Shown here: piece after piece, positions 40,356 through 48,782 of the stretch | Numbering within the stretch: position 1 is the stretch's first letter | How the letters are laid out: each line of letters opens with the position of its first letter | Source: CAITJF01 sp032654645 | Lineage (GTDB): Bacteria > Pseudomonadota > Gammaproteobacteria > Burkholderiales > Gallionellaceae | Reading direction: 5' to 3' | Assembly: GCA_032654645.1 (NCBI GenBank) | Contig: JAULAW010000005.1 | Location: 496,001-560,000, forward strand | DNA length: 64,000 bases | Notes under the pieces: model-generated | Database searches by the model: none | Seen by the model: the letters and a program-made list of their open reading frames with translations, nothing else | Told to the model about the DNA's origin: nothing | Program-made: the position numbers and the translations under genes

Positions 40356-41717
40356 TCACCGCATTATAACCATATCAGCGCATTTCAATCCGCTCAGCAC
40401 CGCCCCCTCCAGCGTAGCCGGATAATCGCCCGCTGTGTAGTCGCCAGCCAGCAGCAGGTGGGGCAGCACGGTCTGTTGTGGCGGACGTTGCAGGTTAGGT
40501 GAGCAGCAAAACGTGGCGCGCTTTTCGGCGATGACCTTGAACCATTCCGGTTGCTTGGCGATGCCAAATTCTTCGCTGAGTTCGGCGATCACTTTTTGCG
40601 CCAATTCATCTTGAGACAATTCCTGATGGATGCCTTCCGCGCTGATGACGGCGGCGAGCAGGCCGTGCTGGCCGCTGATACGCCCCTTGTCGAACAGCCA
40701 CTGGCTATAGCGTTGATGCAGGCCGAGCATGGCATGTGGCAGAGTGACGTGGGCGGGATATTGCAAGTACACGGTGTAGATCGGTTGATGCTGCAAGGCT
40801 TCGATTTGTGCGACTGTGTTTTCGAGTATGGAAATCGGGTTCAGTAGTTTGGCTGCGGCCACTGGAGAGGTGGCGCAGATGACTTGGCTGAATTGTGCCG
40901 TGCCTTGTGCGCTGGTTATTACCATACCGTTTTCAATCGGGCGTAGCGTTTCCACGCCGCAAGTGGTGAATACCTTGCCGCCATGCTGCTCGACATAATT
41001 TGCGGCGCGTTGCGGGAACAGCGCGGAGAAATTCAGGCGCGGCAGCAGGATGTCGCTATCGCCGCGCGCGCCGTGCAGGCTGTCGCGCAGCACGTTGAGC
41101 AGCACTTGCGCGGAAGCCTTGTGGATAGGCGTGTTCAACGCGGCGATGCACAGCGGCTCCCAGAGCAGGTGGATCAGGTCAGCAGTCTGGTTATGTTCGC
41201 GCAACAGAGCGAGCGCGGTCGTGTCGCGTGGCAATTTGAATCGTATGCCGCGCATGGCGAGCATGAAACGCGCCGCATTCAGACGTTCGCTGAACGACAA
41301 ACCTTGTGCGGCCAGCAAACCGATCAGAATAACCAGCGAGTTGGTTGGCGTCTTTTGCCAACCTGCTCCAATGGCTAATTGTTCTATCAGATGCAGCGGG
41401 GCGGGCAGGCGAGCAGTTTTGAGTTCAAAGCGCTGGTGCAGGGTGAGTTGCAGCGGCAGGCGCAGGAAATCATTTTCGATATTGCCGCCGACATGTTCGA
41501 TGAGTTGCAGTGTGTGGCGATAGCAGCCGAGCAGGATGTGCTGGCCGTTGTCGAGTTGGGTGTCGTTGTGCCAGATACTGCGCGCCCTCCCGCCGAGCTG
41601 TTTGGCGCTTTCGAATACAGTAACCGGGATGCCGCGTTCAGCCAGCGTGACAGCGGCGGTCATGCCCGCGTAGCCGCCGCCTATTACGGCGACGCGGGGC
41701 TTTTGAATGTTGCTCAT
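40356..41717 (-). CDS. hpnE: Hydroxysqualene dehydroxylase HpnE
   Basis: 453 aa FAD amine-oxidase fold. VAVIGGGYAGMTAAVTLAERG and LGGRARS are the dinucleotide-binding and GG motifs; YTAGDYPATLEGAVLSGLKCA closes the FAD site. HpnE with HpnC and HpnD makes squalene for hopanoids; the partners are not in this window. A 62-base stretch at 41329-41390 (encoding QLAIGAGWQKTPTNSLVIL) is 85% identical to a sequence inside an intergenic repeat at 45776-45837 and may be a further in-frame repeat insertion. Confidence 0.9.
   Translation of the reverse strand: MSNIQKPRVAVIGGGYAGMTAAVTLAERGIPVTVFESAKQLGGRARSIWHNDTQLDNGQHILLGCYRHTLQLIEHVGGNIENDFLRLPLQLTLHQRFELKTARLPAPLHLIEQLAIGAGWQKTPTNSLVILIGLLAAQGLSFSERLNAARFMLAMRGIRFKLPRDTTALALLREHNQTADLIHLLWEPLCIAALNTPIHKASAQVLLNVLRDSLHGARGDSDILLPRLNFSALFPQRAANYVEQHGGKVFTTCGVETLRPIENGMVITSAQGTAQFSQVICATSPVAAAKLLNPISILENTVAQIEALQHQPIYTVYLQYPAHVTLPHAMLGLHQRYSQWLFDKGRISGQHGLLAAVISAEGIHQELSQDELAQKVIAELSEEFGIAKQPEWFKVIAEKRATFCCSPNLQRPPQQTVLPHLLLAGDYTAGDYPATLEGAVLSGLKCADMVIMR
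41329..41390. repeat. 62-bp repeat inside hpnE, second copy at 45776-45837
   Basis: Same length and 53 of 62 bases identical to 45776-45837. The core GGTTGGCGTCTTTTGCCAACC is an inverted repeat (GGTTGGC/GCCAACC). Confidence 0.88.
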
Positions 41718-41784
41718 GGCACTTTGTACGCCGTTCGTGGTGTGTGTTTAACCGGCGATTAGTTTGGCAAACTTGCAGGAGTTA

Positions 41785-42906
41785 TTATCCGAAAAATTCC
41801 TTGACTTTATCCATCCATGATTTCGCTCGCGGGTTGTGGCGTGCGCTGTCTTTCTCGTTAATCGCCTCGAATTCATGTAGCAGTTCCTTCTGGCGCTCGG
41901 TGAGATTGACCGGGGTTTCCACCACCACATGGCAATGCAGGTCGCCATAGGCTGAGCTGCGCACACCCTTGATGCCCTTGCCGCGCAGGCGGAAGGTTCT
42001 TCCGGATTGCGTTTCGGGTGGAATCTTGATGCGTGCAGAGCCATCCAGCGTAGGTATCTCGATCTCACCGCCCAGCGCGGCAGTGGCAAAGCTGACCGGC
42101 ATTTCGCAGTGCAGGTCATTGTGGTCGCGCTGGAACACCGCGTGCTGCGCGATGTGGATGGCTACGTACAGATCACCCGGCGGGCCGCCGTTCACACCGT
42201 GCTCGCCTTCGCCGGACAAGCGGATGCGGTCGTCGTTATCCACGCCCGCCGGAATCTTCACTGACAGTGTTTTGTGTTGCTTGACGCGTCCGTTGCCCTG
42301 GCAATCCTTGCAGGGTGAGGCAATCATTTTGCCGGTGCCGTGGCAGCGCGGGCAGGTCTGTTGAATCGAGAAGAAGCCCTGCTGCATGCGTACCTGGCCA
42401 TGCCCGCTACAAGTGGTGCAAGTGGTCGGGCTGGTGCCGGCTTTTGCCCCGCTGCCGTGGCAGGTTTCACATTCGACCATAGTCGGCACGCGAATCTGCG
42501 TCTCGGTTCCGCGCGCGGCCTGTTCCAGCGTGATTTCCAAGTTATAGCGCAGGTCGGCGCCGCGGTGCACGTTGCTGCGTCCCCCGCCGCCGCCGCGCCC
42601 ACCACCGAAGATGTCGCCGAAGATGTCGCCGAAATCAAAACCGCCCGCACCGCCGCCGAAACCGCCTGCGCCCATCCCCGCGTCGGAAGCGGCGTGGCCA
42701 TACTGGTCATAGGCGGCGCGTTTCTGCGCGTCGCTTAAGACCTCATAAGCTTCCTTGGCTTCCTTGAAGTGATCCTCGGCCTTGGGGTTGTCCGGGTTGC
42801 GGTCGGGATGGTGTTTCATCGCCAGCTTGCGATAAGACTTCTTGATTTCTTCGTCCGATGCGTCCCGGTTGACGCCCAGCACTTCGTAATAATCTTTTTT
42901 AGCCAT
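41785..42906 (-). CDS. dnaJ: Chaperone DnaJ
   Basis: 373 aa type I J-protein. J domain with HPD (AMKHHPDRNPDN), a glycine/phenylalanine-rich linker (GAGGFGGGAGGFDFGDIFGDIFGG), four CxxCxGxG zinc motifs (CETCHGSG, CTTCSGHG, CPRCHGTG, CKDCQGNG), and the C-terminal substrate-binding domain. Stimulates DnaK ATPase. It follows dnaK in the same direction, with hairpin B filling the gap. Confidence 0.98.
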   Translation of the reverse strand: MAKKDYYEVLGVNRDASDEEIKKSYRKLAMKHHPDRNPDNPKAEDHFKEAKEAYEVLSDAQKRAAYDQYGHAASDAGMGAGGFGGGAGGFDFGDIFGDIFGGGRGGGGGRSNVHRGADLRYNLEITLEQAARGTETQIRVPTMVECETCHGSGAKAGTSPTTCTTCSGHGQVRMQQGFFSIQQTCPRCHGTGKMIASPCKDCQGNGRVKQHKTLSVKIPAGVDNDDRIRLSGEGEHGVNGGPPGDLYVAIHIAQHAVFQRDHNDLHCEMPVSFATAALGGEIEIPTLDGSARIKIPPETQSGRTFRLRGKGIKGVRSSAYGDLHCHVVVETPVNLTERQKELLHEFEAINEKDSARHNPRAKSWMDKVKEFFG

Positions 42907-42985
42907 AGTCGTTAGTCGTTAGTCACTAGTCGCTAGTTGAAAAGCAAACCACCAGGGTTAACTAACGACTAACGTCTAACGACTA
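42906..42985. repeat. Heptamer-built hairpin B (dnaK-dnaJ gap)
   Basis: Left arm TAGTCGT TAGTCGT TAGTCAC TAGTCGC TAGTTGA, loop AAAAGC...AGGGTT, right arm ACTAACG ACTAACG TCTAACG ACTA. Period 7 throughout; it fills the intercistronic gap and touches the dnaJ start codon side. Confidence 0.88.
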
Positions 42986-42996
42986 CCCGCTTGTTT

Positions 42997-44925
42997 TTAT
43001 TTTTTATCCTTCACTTCAGTGAACTCGGCATCCACCACATCGCCTTCTTCCTTCTTCGGTTCGGCGTGCGCACCACCGGCTTCGCCAGCCTGTTGTGCCT
43101 TGGCTTGTTCGGCTGCGTACATCTTTTCGCCCAGCTTCTGCGCGGCAGTGGCGAGCGCTTCCGCCTTGGCATCAATAGCAGTTTTGTCGTCGCCTTTTAC
43201 CGCTTCTTCGGCTTCCTTCAAGGCGGCTTCTACTTTGCCCTTTTCTTCGGCATCCAACTGTTCGCCGTATTCCTTCATGGATTTCTGCGTGGAATGGATC
43301 AAGGCATCCAGTTGGTTGCGCGCAGTGACCAACTCAATCGCCTTGTGGTCTTCTTCGGCATGCGCTTCGGCATCCTGCACCATGCGCTGGATTTCCGCTT
43401 CAGATAAACCGGAACTTGCCTGGATCTTGATCTTGTTCTCTTTGCCGGTGGCCTTGTCCTTGGCGGATACATGCAGAATGCCGTTGGCGTCAATATCAAA
43501 GGTGACTTCGATTTGCGGCATACCGCGCGGTGCAGGCGGAATGTCGGAGAGATTAAACTGCCCCAGGCTTTTGTTACCGGAAGTGACTTCGCGCTCGCCT
43601 TGCAGCACGTGGATAGTCACCGCATTCTGGTTGTCATCGGCGGTAGAAAACACCTGCGAAGCCTTGGTCGGAATGGTGGTGTTTTTCTTGATCAGCTTGG
43701 TCATCACTCCGCCCAGGGTTTCAATACCCAAGGACAGCGGGGTCACATCCAGCAACAGCACATCCTTCACTTCGCCTTGCAACACGCCGCCCTGAATCGC
43801 TGCGCCAACGGCGACGGCCTCGTCCGGGTTCACATCCTTGCGCGGCTCCCTGCCGAAAAATTCCTTCACCTTCTCTTGCACCATCGGCATGCGTGTCTGG
43901 CCGCCTACCAGAATTACGTCGGCAATATCGGAGATGGAAACGCCCGCATCCTTCATGGCGATCTTACATGGTTCGATGGTGCGTGCGATCAGTTCATCCA
44001 CCAAGCTTTCCAGTTTCGCGCGCGTGATTTTCACCGCCAGGTGTTTCGGGCCGCTGGCGTCCGCCGTGATGTACGGCAGGTTCACTTCGGTTTGCTGTGC
44101 GCTGGACAGTTCGATCTTGGCTTTTTCAGCCGCATCTTTCAGGCGTTGCAGTGCGAGCATGTCCTTCTTCAGGTCGATGCCGGTTTCCTTTTTAAATTCG
44201 TCCACCAGATGTTCAATGACGCGCATGTCAAAATCTTCACCGCCAAGAAAGGTGTCGCCGTTGGTGGACATCACTTCGAACTGGTGCTCGCCTTCAATTT
44301 CAGCAATGTCGATGATGGAAATGTCGAATGTGCCGCCGCCCAAGTCATACACCGCGATCTTGCGGTCGCCTTCCTGTTTGTCCAAGCCGAAAGCCAGTGC
44401 GGCTGCGGTGGGTTCGTTGATGATGCGCTTCACTTCCAGGCCGGCGATGCGCCCGGCATCCTTGGTAGCCTGACGTTGTGCGTCGTTGAAGTAAGCGGGT
44501 ACCGTAATCACCGCTTCCGTCACCGACTCGCCGAGGTAGTCCTCAGCGGTCTTTTTCATTTTCATCAGCACTTGCGCGGAAACTTCCGGTGCGGAAATTT
44601 CTTTGTTATGTACTTTAACCCACGCATCGCCATTCTTGGCCTTGACGATGCTAAACGGAACCATGGCAATATCCTTCTGCACCATCTTCTCATCAAAGCG
44701 GCGGCCAATCAGGCGCTTCACGCCATATAGCGTATTCTTGGGGTTGGTCACCGCCTGGCGCTTGGCGGGCGCGCCCACCAGCACTTCGCCATCCTCCATG
44801 TAGGCGACGATGGACGGCGTGGTGCGCGTGCCCTCGGCGTTCTCGATCACCTTGGTCTTGCCGTTTTCCATGATGGCCACACAAGAGTTCGTAGTGCCCA
44901 AGTCAATACCGATAATTTTTCCCAT
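42997..44925 (-). CDS. dnaK: Chaperone DnaK (Hsp70)
   Basis: 642 aa. GIDLGTTNSCVAIMENG at the N-terminus, phosphate loops VYDLGGGTFDISI and ILVGGQTRMPMVQ, the interdomain linker KDVLLLDVTPLSLGIETLGG, and an acidic C-terminal tail ending EFTEVKDKK. Central Hsp70 with GrpE and DnaJ, encoded on either side. A sigma-32-like promoter lies upstream at 44987-45015. Confidence 0.99.
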   Translation of the reverse strand: MGKIIGIDLGTTNSCVAIMENGKTKVIENAEGTRTTPSIVAYMEDGEVLVGAPAKRQAVTNPKNTLYGVKRLIGRRFDEKMVQKDIAMVPFSIVKAKNGDAWVKVHNKEISAPEVSAQVLMKMKKTAEDYLGESVTEAVITVPAYFNDAQRQATKDAGRIAGLEVKRIINEPTAAALAFGLDKQEGDRKIAVYDLGGGTFDISIIDIAEIEGEHQFEVMSTNGDTFLGGEDFDMRVIEHLVDEFKKETGIDLKKDMLALQRLKDAAEKAKIELSSAQQTEVNLPYITADASGPKHLAVKITRAKLESLVDELIARTIEPCKIAMKDAGVSISDIADVILVGGQTRMPMVQEKVKEFFGREPRKDVNPDEAVAVGAAIQGGVLQGEVKDVLLLDVTPLSLGIETLGGVMTKLIKKNTTIPTKASQVFSTADDNQNAVTIHVLQGEREVTSGNKSLGQFNLSDIPPAPRGMPQIEVTFDIDANGILHVSAKDKATGKENKIKIQASSGLSEAEIQRMVQDAEAHAEEDHKAIELVTARNQLDALIHSTQKSMKEYGEQLDAEEKGKVEAALKEAEEAVKGDDKTAIDAKAEALATAAQKLGEKMYAAEQAKAQQAGEAGGAHAEPKKEEGDVVDAEFTEVKDKK

Positions 44926-44986
44926 GATGCTTTCCTTTCAGTTGAATGCGTAAAAGTCAAAACCTGTTGTTGCTGCCTTGCCGCTT

Positions 44987-45015
44987 AAAGTGAGGGCTGA
45001 GTGGGGTATTTCAAG
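44987..45015 (-). promoter_or_regulatory. Sigma-32-like heat-shock promoter of dnaK
   Basis: On the minus strand: CTTGAAA (45009-45015), 13-base spacer, CCTCACTTT (44987-44995). Matches the sigma-32 pattern CTTGAAA-N11..16-CCCCAT-T loosely at the -10, but the same pair recurs upstream of grpE. Confidence 0.55.
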
Positions 45016-45020
45016 TCCTT

Positions 45021-45085
45021 AGCTAGTAGCTTGTAGCAAAGCCGGGTTTGGCTACAAGCCACTCGCTACGAGCTACCGGCTCATT
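45021..45085. repeat. Heptamer-built hairpin C (grpE-dnaK gap)
   Basis: Left arm GCTAGTA GCTTGTA, loop GCAAAGCCGGGTTTG, right arm GCTACAA GCCACTC GCTACGA GCTACCG GCTC. The right arm runs into the grpE stop codon (45081-45083). Confidence 0.88.
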
Positions 45086-45632
45086 CTTTGGCTTTCGCCA
45101 CCACCACCAGCGCCGGGCGCAGCACGCGGTCATTTAGTAGATAACCCTTTTGCATCACGCTCACTACCGTGTTGGCTTCCTGGGTGCTTTCCAGCATGCC
45201 GATGGCCTGGTGCTTATGCGCATCGAATTTTTCTCCGACCGGGTTGATTTCAGTAATGTTGAACTTCTCGAATACGCTGGCGAGTTGTTTGAGCGTCAGT
45301 TCCATGCCGCTCTTGAAGCTTTCCACCGTGGCGGACTGCACCGCCAGGCCGGCTTCCAGGCTGTCCTTTACCGCCAGCATTTCATTGGAGAATCGCTCCA
45401 CGGCAAATTTATGCGCCTTGCTGACATCATCCTGAGCGCGCCTGCGGATATTCTCTCCCTCGGCTTTGGCATACATCCAGGCGTCGTAATGTTCCTGCGC
45501 CTTGCGTTCTGCTCCCTTGAGCATCTCTTCCAGGCTGGGCATGACTTCCGGCGCGTTTGTGGCGGCGGGTTCGGCGTTTGCCGGAGATGCTTTCTGTCCG
45601 ATTTGCGGGTTGGTTTCGTTTTGTTCCATCAT
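45081..45632 (-). CDS. grpE: Nucleotide exchange factor GrpE
   Basis: About 183 aa. A variable acidic N-terminus, then a long helix (LKGAERKAQEHYDAWMYAKAEGENIRRRAQDD), and the beta domain with GEKFDAHKHQAIGMLESTQEANTVVSVMQKGYLLNDRVLRPALVVVAK. It releases ADP from DnaK. The start at 45632 follows GGAGAAGC; the longer frame to 45659 would overlap its own promoter. Confidence 0.97.
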   Translation of the reverse strand: MMEQNETNPQIGQKASPANAEPAATNAPEVMPSLEEMLKGAERKAQEHYDAWMYAKAEGENIRRRAQDDVSKAHKFAVERFSNEMLAVKDSLEAGLAVQSATVESFKSGMELTLKQLASVFEKFNITEINPVGEKFDAHKHQAIGMLESTQEANTVVSVMQKGYLLNDRVLRPALVVVAKAKE

Positions 45633-45657
45633 GCTTCTCCAAAATTCGACTGGGGGC

Positions 45658-45685
45658 AAATTGAGGCAATTTTCCGGGTTTCAAG
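45658..45685 (-). promoter_or_regulatory. Sigma-32-like heat-shock promoter of grpE
   Basis: Minus strand CTTGAAA (45679-45685), 12-base spacer, CCTCAATTT (45658-45666). The -35 equals that of dnaK and the -10 differs by one base. Confidence 0.6.
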
Positions 45686-45762
45686 GGTGCGCAGCAAAAT
45701 TATTTTCTTCACGTGAGATAATGCGTTCCATTCAGATGTAGCATCGCTATGTATTTAAGCGC

Positions 45763-45850
45763 GTCATTCCCGCGCATAACCAGCGACTTGGTTGGCGTCT
45801 TTTGACAACCTAGTCGAATGGCTAGTAGTTTCATCAGGCGGGAATCCAGC
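45763..45850. repeat. TTCCCGC/GCGGGAA repeat with a nested 62-bp hpnE-like insert
   Basis: The outer halves GTCATTCCCGCGC (45763-45775) and GGCGGGAATCCAG (from 45837) belong to the dispersed family at 11883. Between them sits 45776-45837, the second copy of the 62-bp sequence in hpnE. One repeat appears to have landed inside another. This and the next palindrome fill the 390-base gap between grpE and the MFS gene; I see no gene there. Confidence 0.85.
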
Positions 45851-45906
45851 AGTTTTACCCATTGTTTTTAGGATTTTTCCTGCAAAGAGCTTTTATACCA
45901 GCACCT

Positions 45907-45961
45907 GTAGGAGCGCAGCTTGCTGCGCGATGAGCAATCGCCCGACAAGTCAGGCTCCTAC
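45907..45961. repeat. GTAG-ended palindrome with an inner stem
   Basis: Outer pair GTAGGAGC (45907-45914) / GCTCCTAC (45954-45961); inner stem GCGCAGC-TT-GCTGCGC (45913-45928). This resembles REP sequences of pseudomonads (GTAGGAGC foot). Confidence 0.85.
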
Positions 45962-46022
45962 GGTGTATGGACTATCTGGGTTTATAGAAGCCCCCAAGAG
46001 TTAACTATCACGCAAGGCAACA

Positions 46023-47171
46023 GTGTCCAACAAAAACTACCACTGGCGCATTGCCGGGTTTTACTTCTTTTACTTCGCCTTTGTAGGCATGTTCTCGCCC
46101 TACTGGAGCCTGTACCTGAAGTCTATCCAGTTCGATGCGGTGCAGATCGCCATCCTGATGTCGGTGGCGCCGGTGATGCGGATGATTGCGCCCAACATTT
46201 GGGGCTGGCTGGCCGACCGCACCGGCAAACGCCTGCTGGTGGTGCAGATTGCCGCAGCCTTGGGCGCGCTGAGTTATCTGGGCGTGTTTGCAACCACCAG
46301 CTTTTACGGCATGCTGCTGGTGCTGGGGCTGATGAGTTTTTTCTGGAGCGCCTCCATGCCGCTGGTGGAGGCGACCACACTGACTTATCTGGGCAAGGAC
46401 GCGGCACATTACGGGCGCATCCGCTCCTGGGGTTCGGTCGGTTTCATCGTGGCCGTGCTGGGGCTGGGCTATGCCTTCGATTACATCGCCATCGGCTGGG
46501 TGCTGTGGGCTGGGCTGTTCATCATGCTGGGCATCTTGTTCTTCTCGCGCCAGATTCCGCCGACCGAAGTGCTGGCGCACCATACGGATAGCCAGCCGAT
46601 CATGCGCATCGTGTTGCAACCTCACGTTCTGGCATTATTGGGCGCGTGTTTTCTGATGTCCGTTGCACACGGCCCGTATTACACTTTTTTCTCGATTTAT
46701 CTGGTCGAACACGGCTATGCCAAAAGCGCGGTGGGCTGGCTGTGGGCGCTCGGCGTAATCTGCGAGATCGGCGTGTTTTTTCTGATGCCGTGGCTGATGC
46801 GGCGCTATACCCTGCCGCAAATCCTGATGGTGAGTTTTATCTGTGCCATGCTGCGTTTCATATTGATCGGATGGGGCGTGGATTTTCTGTGGCTGCTGCT
46901 CATCGCGCAAGTGTTGCATGCCGCAACCTTCGGCGCATTCCATGCGGCGGCGGTGGCGCTGATACACCACTTCTTCCAGGGACGGCACCAGTCCAAGGGC
47001 CAGGCTTTGTTTGGCAGCATCACCTACGGTGCAGGCGGCATGTTGGGGGGCTTGGCCAGCGGCCCGATATGGCAACATTACGGCGCCAGCGTGCTGTATT
47101 CGTGCAGTGCAGGCGCGGCGTTGCTGGGGTTGTTGCTGGTGTGGATTAAGCCGGGCATGGAACGCAGTTAG
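46023..47171 (+). CDS. Major facilitator superfamily transporter (HcaT/PPP-type)
   Basis: 382 aa, twelve predicted membrane segments. IAGFYFFYFAFVGMFSPYWSLYLKS near the start, the loop WLADRTGKR between helices 2 and 3, and YGRIRSWGSVGFIVAVLG are typical of the MFS_1-like group that includes phenylpropionate and nucleoside-type permeases. A GTG start is used at 46023. The substrate cannot be inferred. Confidence 0.82.
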   Translation: MSNKNYHWRIAGFYFFYFAFVGMFSPYWSLYLKSIQFDAVQIAILMSVAPVMRMIAPNIWGWLADRTGKRLLVVQIAAALGALSYLGVFATTSFYGMLLVLGLMSFFWSASMPLVEATTLTYLGKDAAHYGRIRSWGSVGFIVAVLGLGYAFDYIAIGWVLWAGLFIMLGILFFSRQIPPTEVLAHHTDSQPIMRIVLQPHVLALLGACFLMSVAHGPYYTFFSIYLVEHGYAKSAVGWLWALGVICEIGVFFLMPWLMRRYTLPQILMVSFICAMLRFILIGWGVDFLWLLLIAQVLHAATFGAFHAAAVALIHHFFQGRHQSKGQALFGSITYGAGGMLGGLASGPIWQHYGASVLYSCSAGAALLGLLLVWIKPGMERS

Positions 47172-47226
47172 AATATCGGCACCGAACCGCAACCTGGTTT
47201 TTTATAGAGCGAGCAGGAGATAATGA

Positions 47227-47841
47227 ATGGAATGCAAAAACAGGAATATTGTCGCCAGTATCTGCATGGCAGCTTTATCAGGAATGGCATATGCGGGCAA
47301 TACCGTGCAGGACATCGCAATTCCGTCCATAACCAGCCCTTACACCCATGGCGGCAAATCATACATGCTGACATCGAACGATGCTGGAGCCGCCCGGAAG
47401 CAGGCAAGCGCAGCTCCGGCAATCCAGGCGGCAGAATTTGAGCCGCCGATATTTTCGGGTAGCAATGCCCACAAATATCTGGGGTTGGGAACGCTGGCGT
47501 TAGTCATTGCAACGGCGATTGCCCCGAAACCTCCCGAAGTCGAAGACAGGGCGCCGACCCAGGCGGAGATCGATGCGCAGAAATCAAGCACTCACGCAAA
47601 ATTGGGACGTGCGGCGGCGGCGATGGCTGCCGCCACGGTGACGACCGGATTGCTGGCGCACTGGGGCGACTTTCATCTGGAGGACGGCTGGGCCGATCCG
47701 GATAATATGCACGCGATGCTGGGCACCGCAGGTGCGTTGGCCATGCTTTATGCGGTATCCAAAGCGCCTGGCGGCGGACATGCGGGCATGGGGTTGGCGG
47801 GCGGTGTCGCCATGGGTGTTGCCGTAAAATTGACCTGGTAA
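47227..47841 (+). CDS. Membrane protein with four H-x-x-(L/M)-G helices, partner of a diheme cytochrome c
   Basis: 204 aa. A signal-like first helix (to about 23) is followed by a periplasmic stretch and four membrane helices, each opening with the same motif: HKYLGLG (His82), HAKLGRA (His123), HAMLGTA (His162) and HAGMGLA (His185). His145 and His150 (LLAHWGDFH) add two more at a helix end. Histidines in such register often ligate b-type heme, as in cytochrome b561. The next gene, 9 bases on, encodes a diheme cytochrome c, and DHC proteins are known to be paired with b561-type membrane proteins. I therefore read this as a candidate b-heme quinol-linked partner; I do not recognise a named family. 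An AGGAGA site precedes the ATG. Confidence 0.65.
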   Translation: MECKNRNIVASICMAALSGMAYAGNTVQDIAIPSITSPYTHGGKSYMLTSNDAGAARKQASAAPAIQAAEFEPPIFSGSNAHKYLGLGTLALVIATAIAPKPPEVEDRAPTQAEIDAQKSSTHAKLGRAAAAMAAATVTTGLLAHWGDFHLEDGWADPDNMHAMLGTAGALAMLYAVSKAPGGGHAGMGLAGGVAMGVAVKLTW

Positions 47842-47850
47842 CGGGGTGTG

Positions 47851-48417
47851 ATGATGAAAAATAAATTGAAGGCCATCGCATTGTTGGCTTGCGCGCTGTC
47901 AATGCATGGCGCTTATGCCGAGGCAGAGGAAAACTTTGTGCTCTGGCTGCTTAATTTCGAGCGCACCAAAGAGGTGAAGCCGGTCACCAACAAACAATAC
48001 CAGGACGAATGTGGCGCATGCCATTTTGCCTATCAACCGGGGTTATTGCCTGCGAGATCATGGGAGAAGCTCCTGAACGTCGAAGCGTTGCGCGATCACT
48101 TCGGTGACAACGCCGAGATGGACAAAGACACCATGCGGGCCATCCATGATTATGCGGTGGAGAATGCCGCCGACAAATCCTTTTACAAGCGCTCACGCAA
48201 GATTGCCGTGGCCACGGAAAACGGCCCGGCGCCGCTGCGTATCATCGAGCTGCGCTACATTGAACGCAAGCACCATGACATCCCCGAGAGGATGATCAAG
48301 GGCAACCAGGGCGTGAAGTCGCTGAGCTATTGTAACAAGTGCCACACCCAGGCCGCGAAGGGCGTGTTTGATGCAGATACCGTGTCTATCCCGAATTACC
48401 CCAAGTGGGATGATTAG
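47851..48417 (+). CDS. Periplasmic diheme cytochrome c (DHC-like)
   Basis: About 188 aa. Signal peptide (MMKNKLKAIALLACALSMHGAYA), then two c-type heme sites: CGACH in the N-terminal half (YQDECGACHFAYQPGLLPARSWEKL) and CNKCH near the C-terminus (SLSYCNKCHTQAAKGVFD). The YQPGLLPARSW region is typical of the DHC family, soluble electron carriers first known from phototrophs and Shewanella. It follows the four-His-helix membrane protein and probably forms an electron-transfer pair with it. Confidence 0.9.
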   Translation: MMKNKLKAIALLACALSMHGAYAEAEENFVLWLLNFERTKEVKPVTNKQYQDECGACHFAYQPGLLPARSWEKLLNVEALRDHFGDNAEMDKDTMRAIHDYAVENAADKSFYKRSRKIAVATENGPAPLRIIELRYIERKHHDIPERMIKGNQGVKSLSYCNKCHTQAAKGVFDADTVSIPNYPKWDD

Positions 48418-48419
48418 CC

Positions 48420-48782
48420 TTGCCCGCCCAATTCTCCGACTTCTACAACAGCCTCGACCCCGACCCGGCCAAGCGCGGCAAACAGTTCGAGCGCTTCGTT
48501 CTGTGGTTCTTCAAGGCCGATCCCGAATGGGCTACGCAAGTTGACCAGGTGTGGTTGTGGGATGAATGGCCGGGACGCCGGGGGCCGGACTGCGGCATTG
48601 ACCTGGTCATGCTCCACAAAAACGGCGACCACTGGGCGGTGCAGGTCAAGTGCTACGCGCCCGGCTACGACATCACCAAACACGATGTGGATACATTTCT
48701 CAGCGAGTCTAGCCGCAAGGAAATTATTACTCATCGCCTGCTGATCGCCACCACCGACGGAATCGGCGCAGGGTATCGTTAA
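48420..48782 (+). pseudogene. N-terminal restriction-endonuclease domain of a large helicase/R-M protein, truncated
   Basis: 120 codons from a TTG. FYNSLDPDPAKRGKQFERFVLWFFKADPEW... VWLWDEWPGRRGPDCGIDLVMLHKNGDHWAVQVKCY ... LLIATTDGIGAGYR is the N-terminal Mrr-like PD-(D/E)xK domain (Asp of GIDLV, QVK) of very large DEAD-box restriction or methylase-helicase proteins. Those are over 1000 aa; here a stop follows the nuclease domain. It is either a decayed remnant or, less likely, a free-standing nuclease. Confidence 0.75.
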
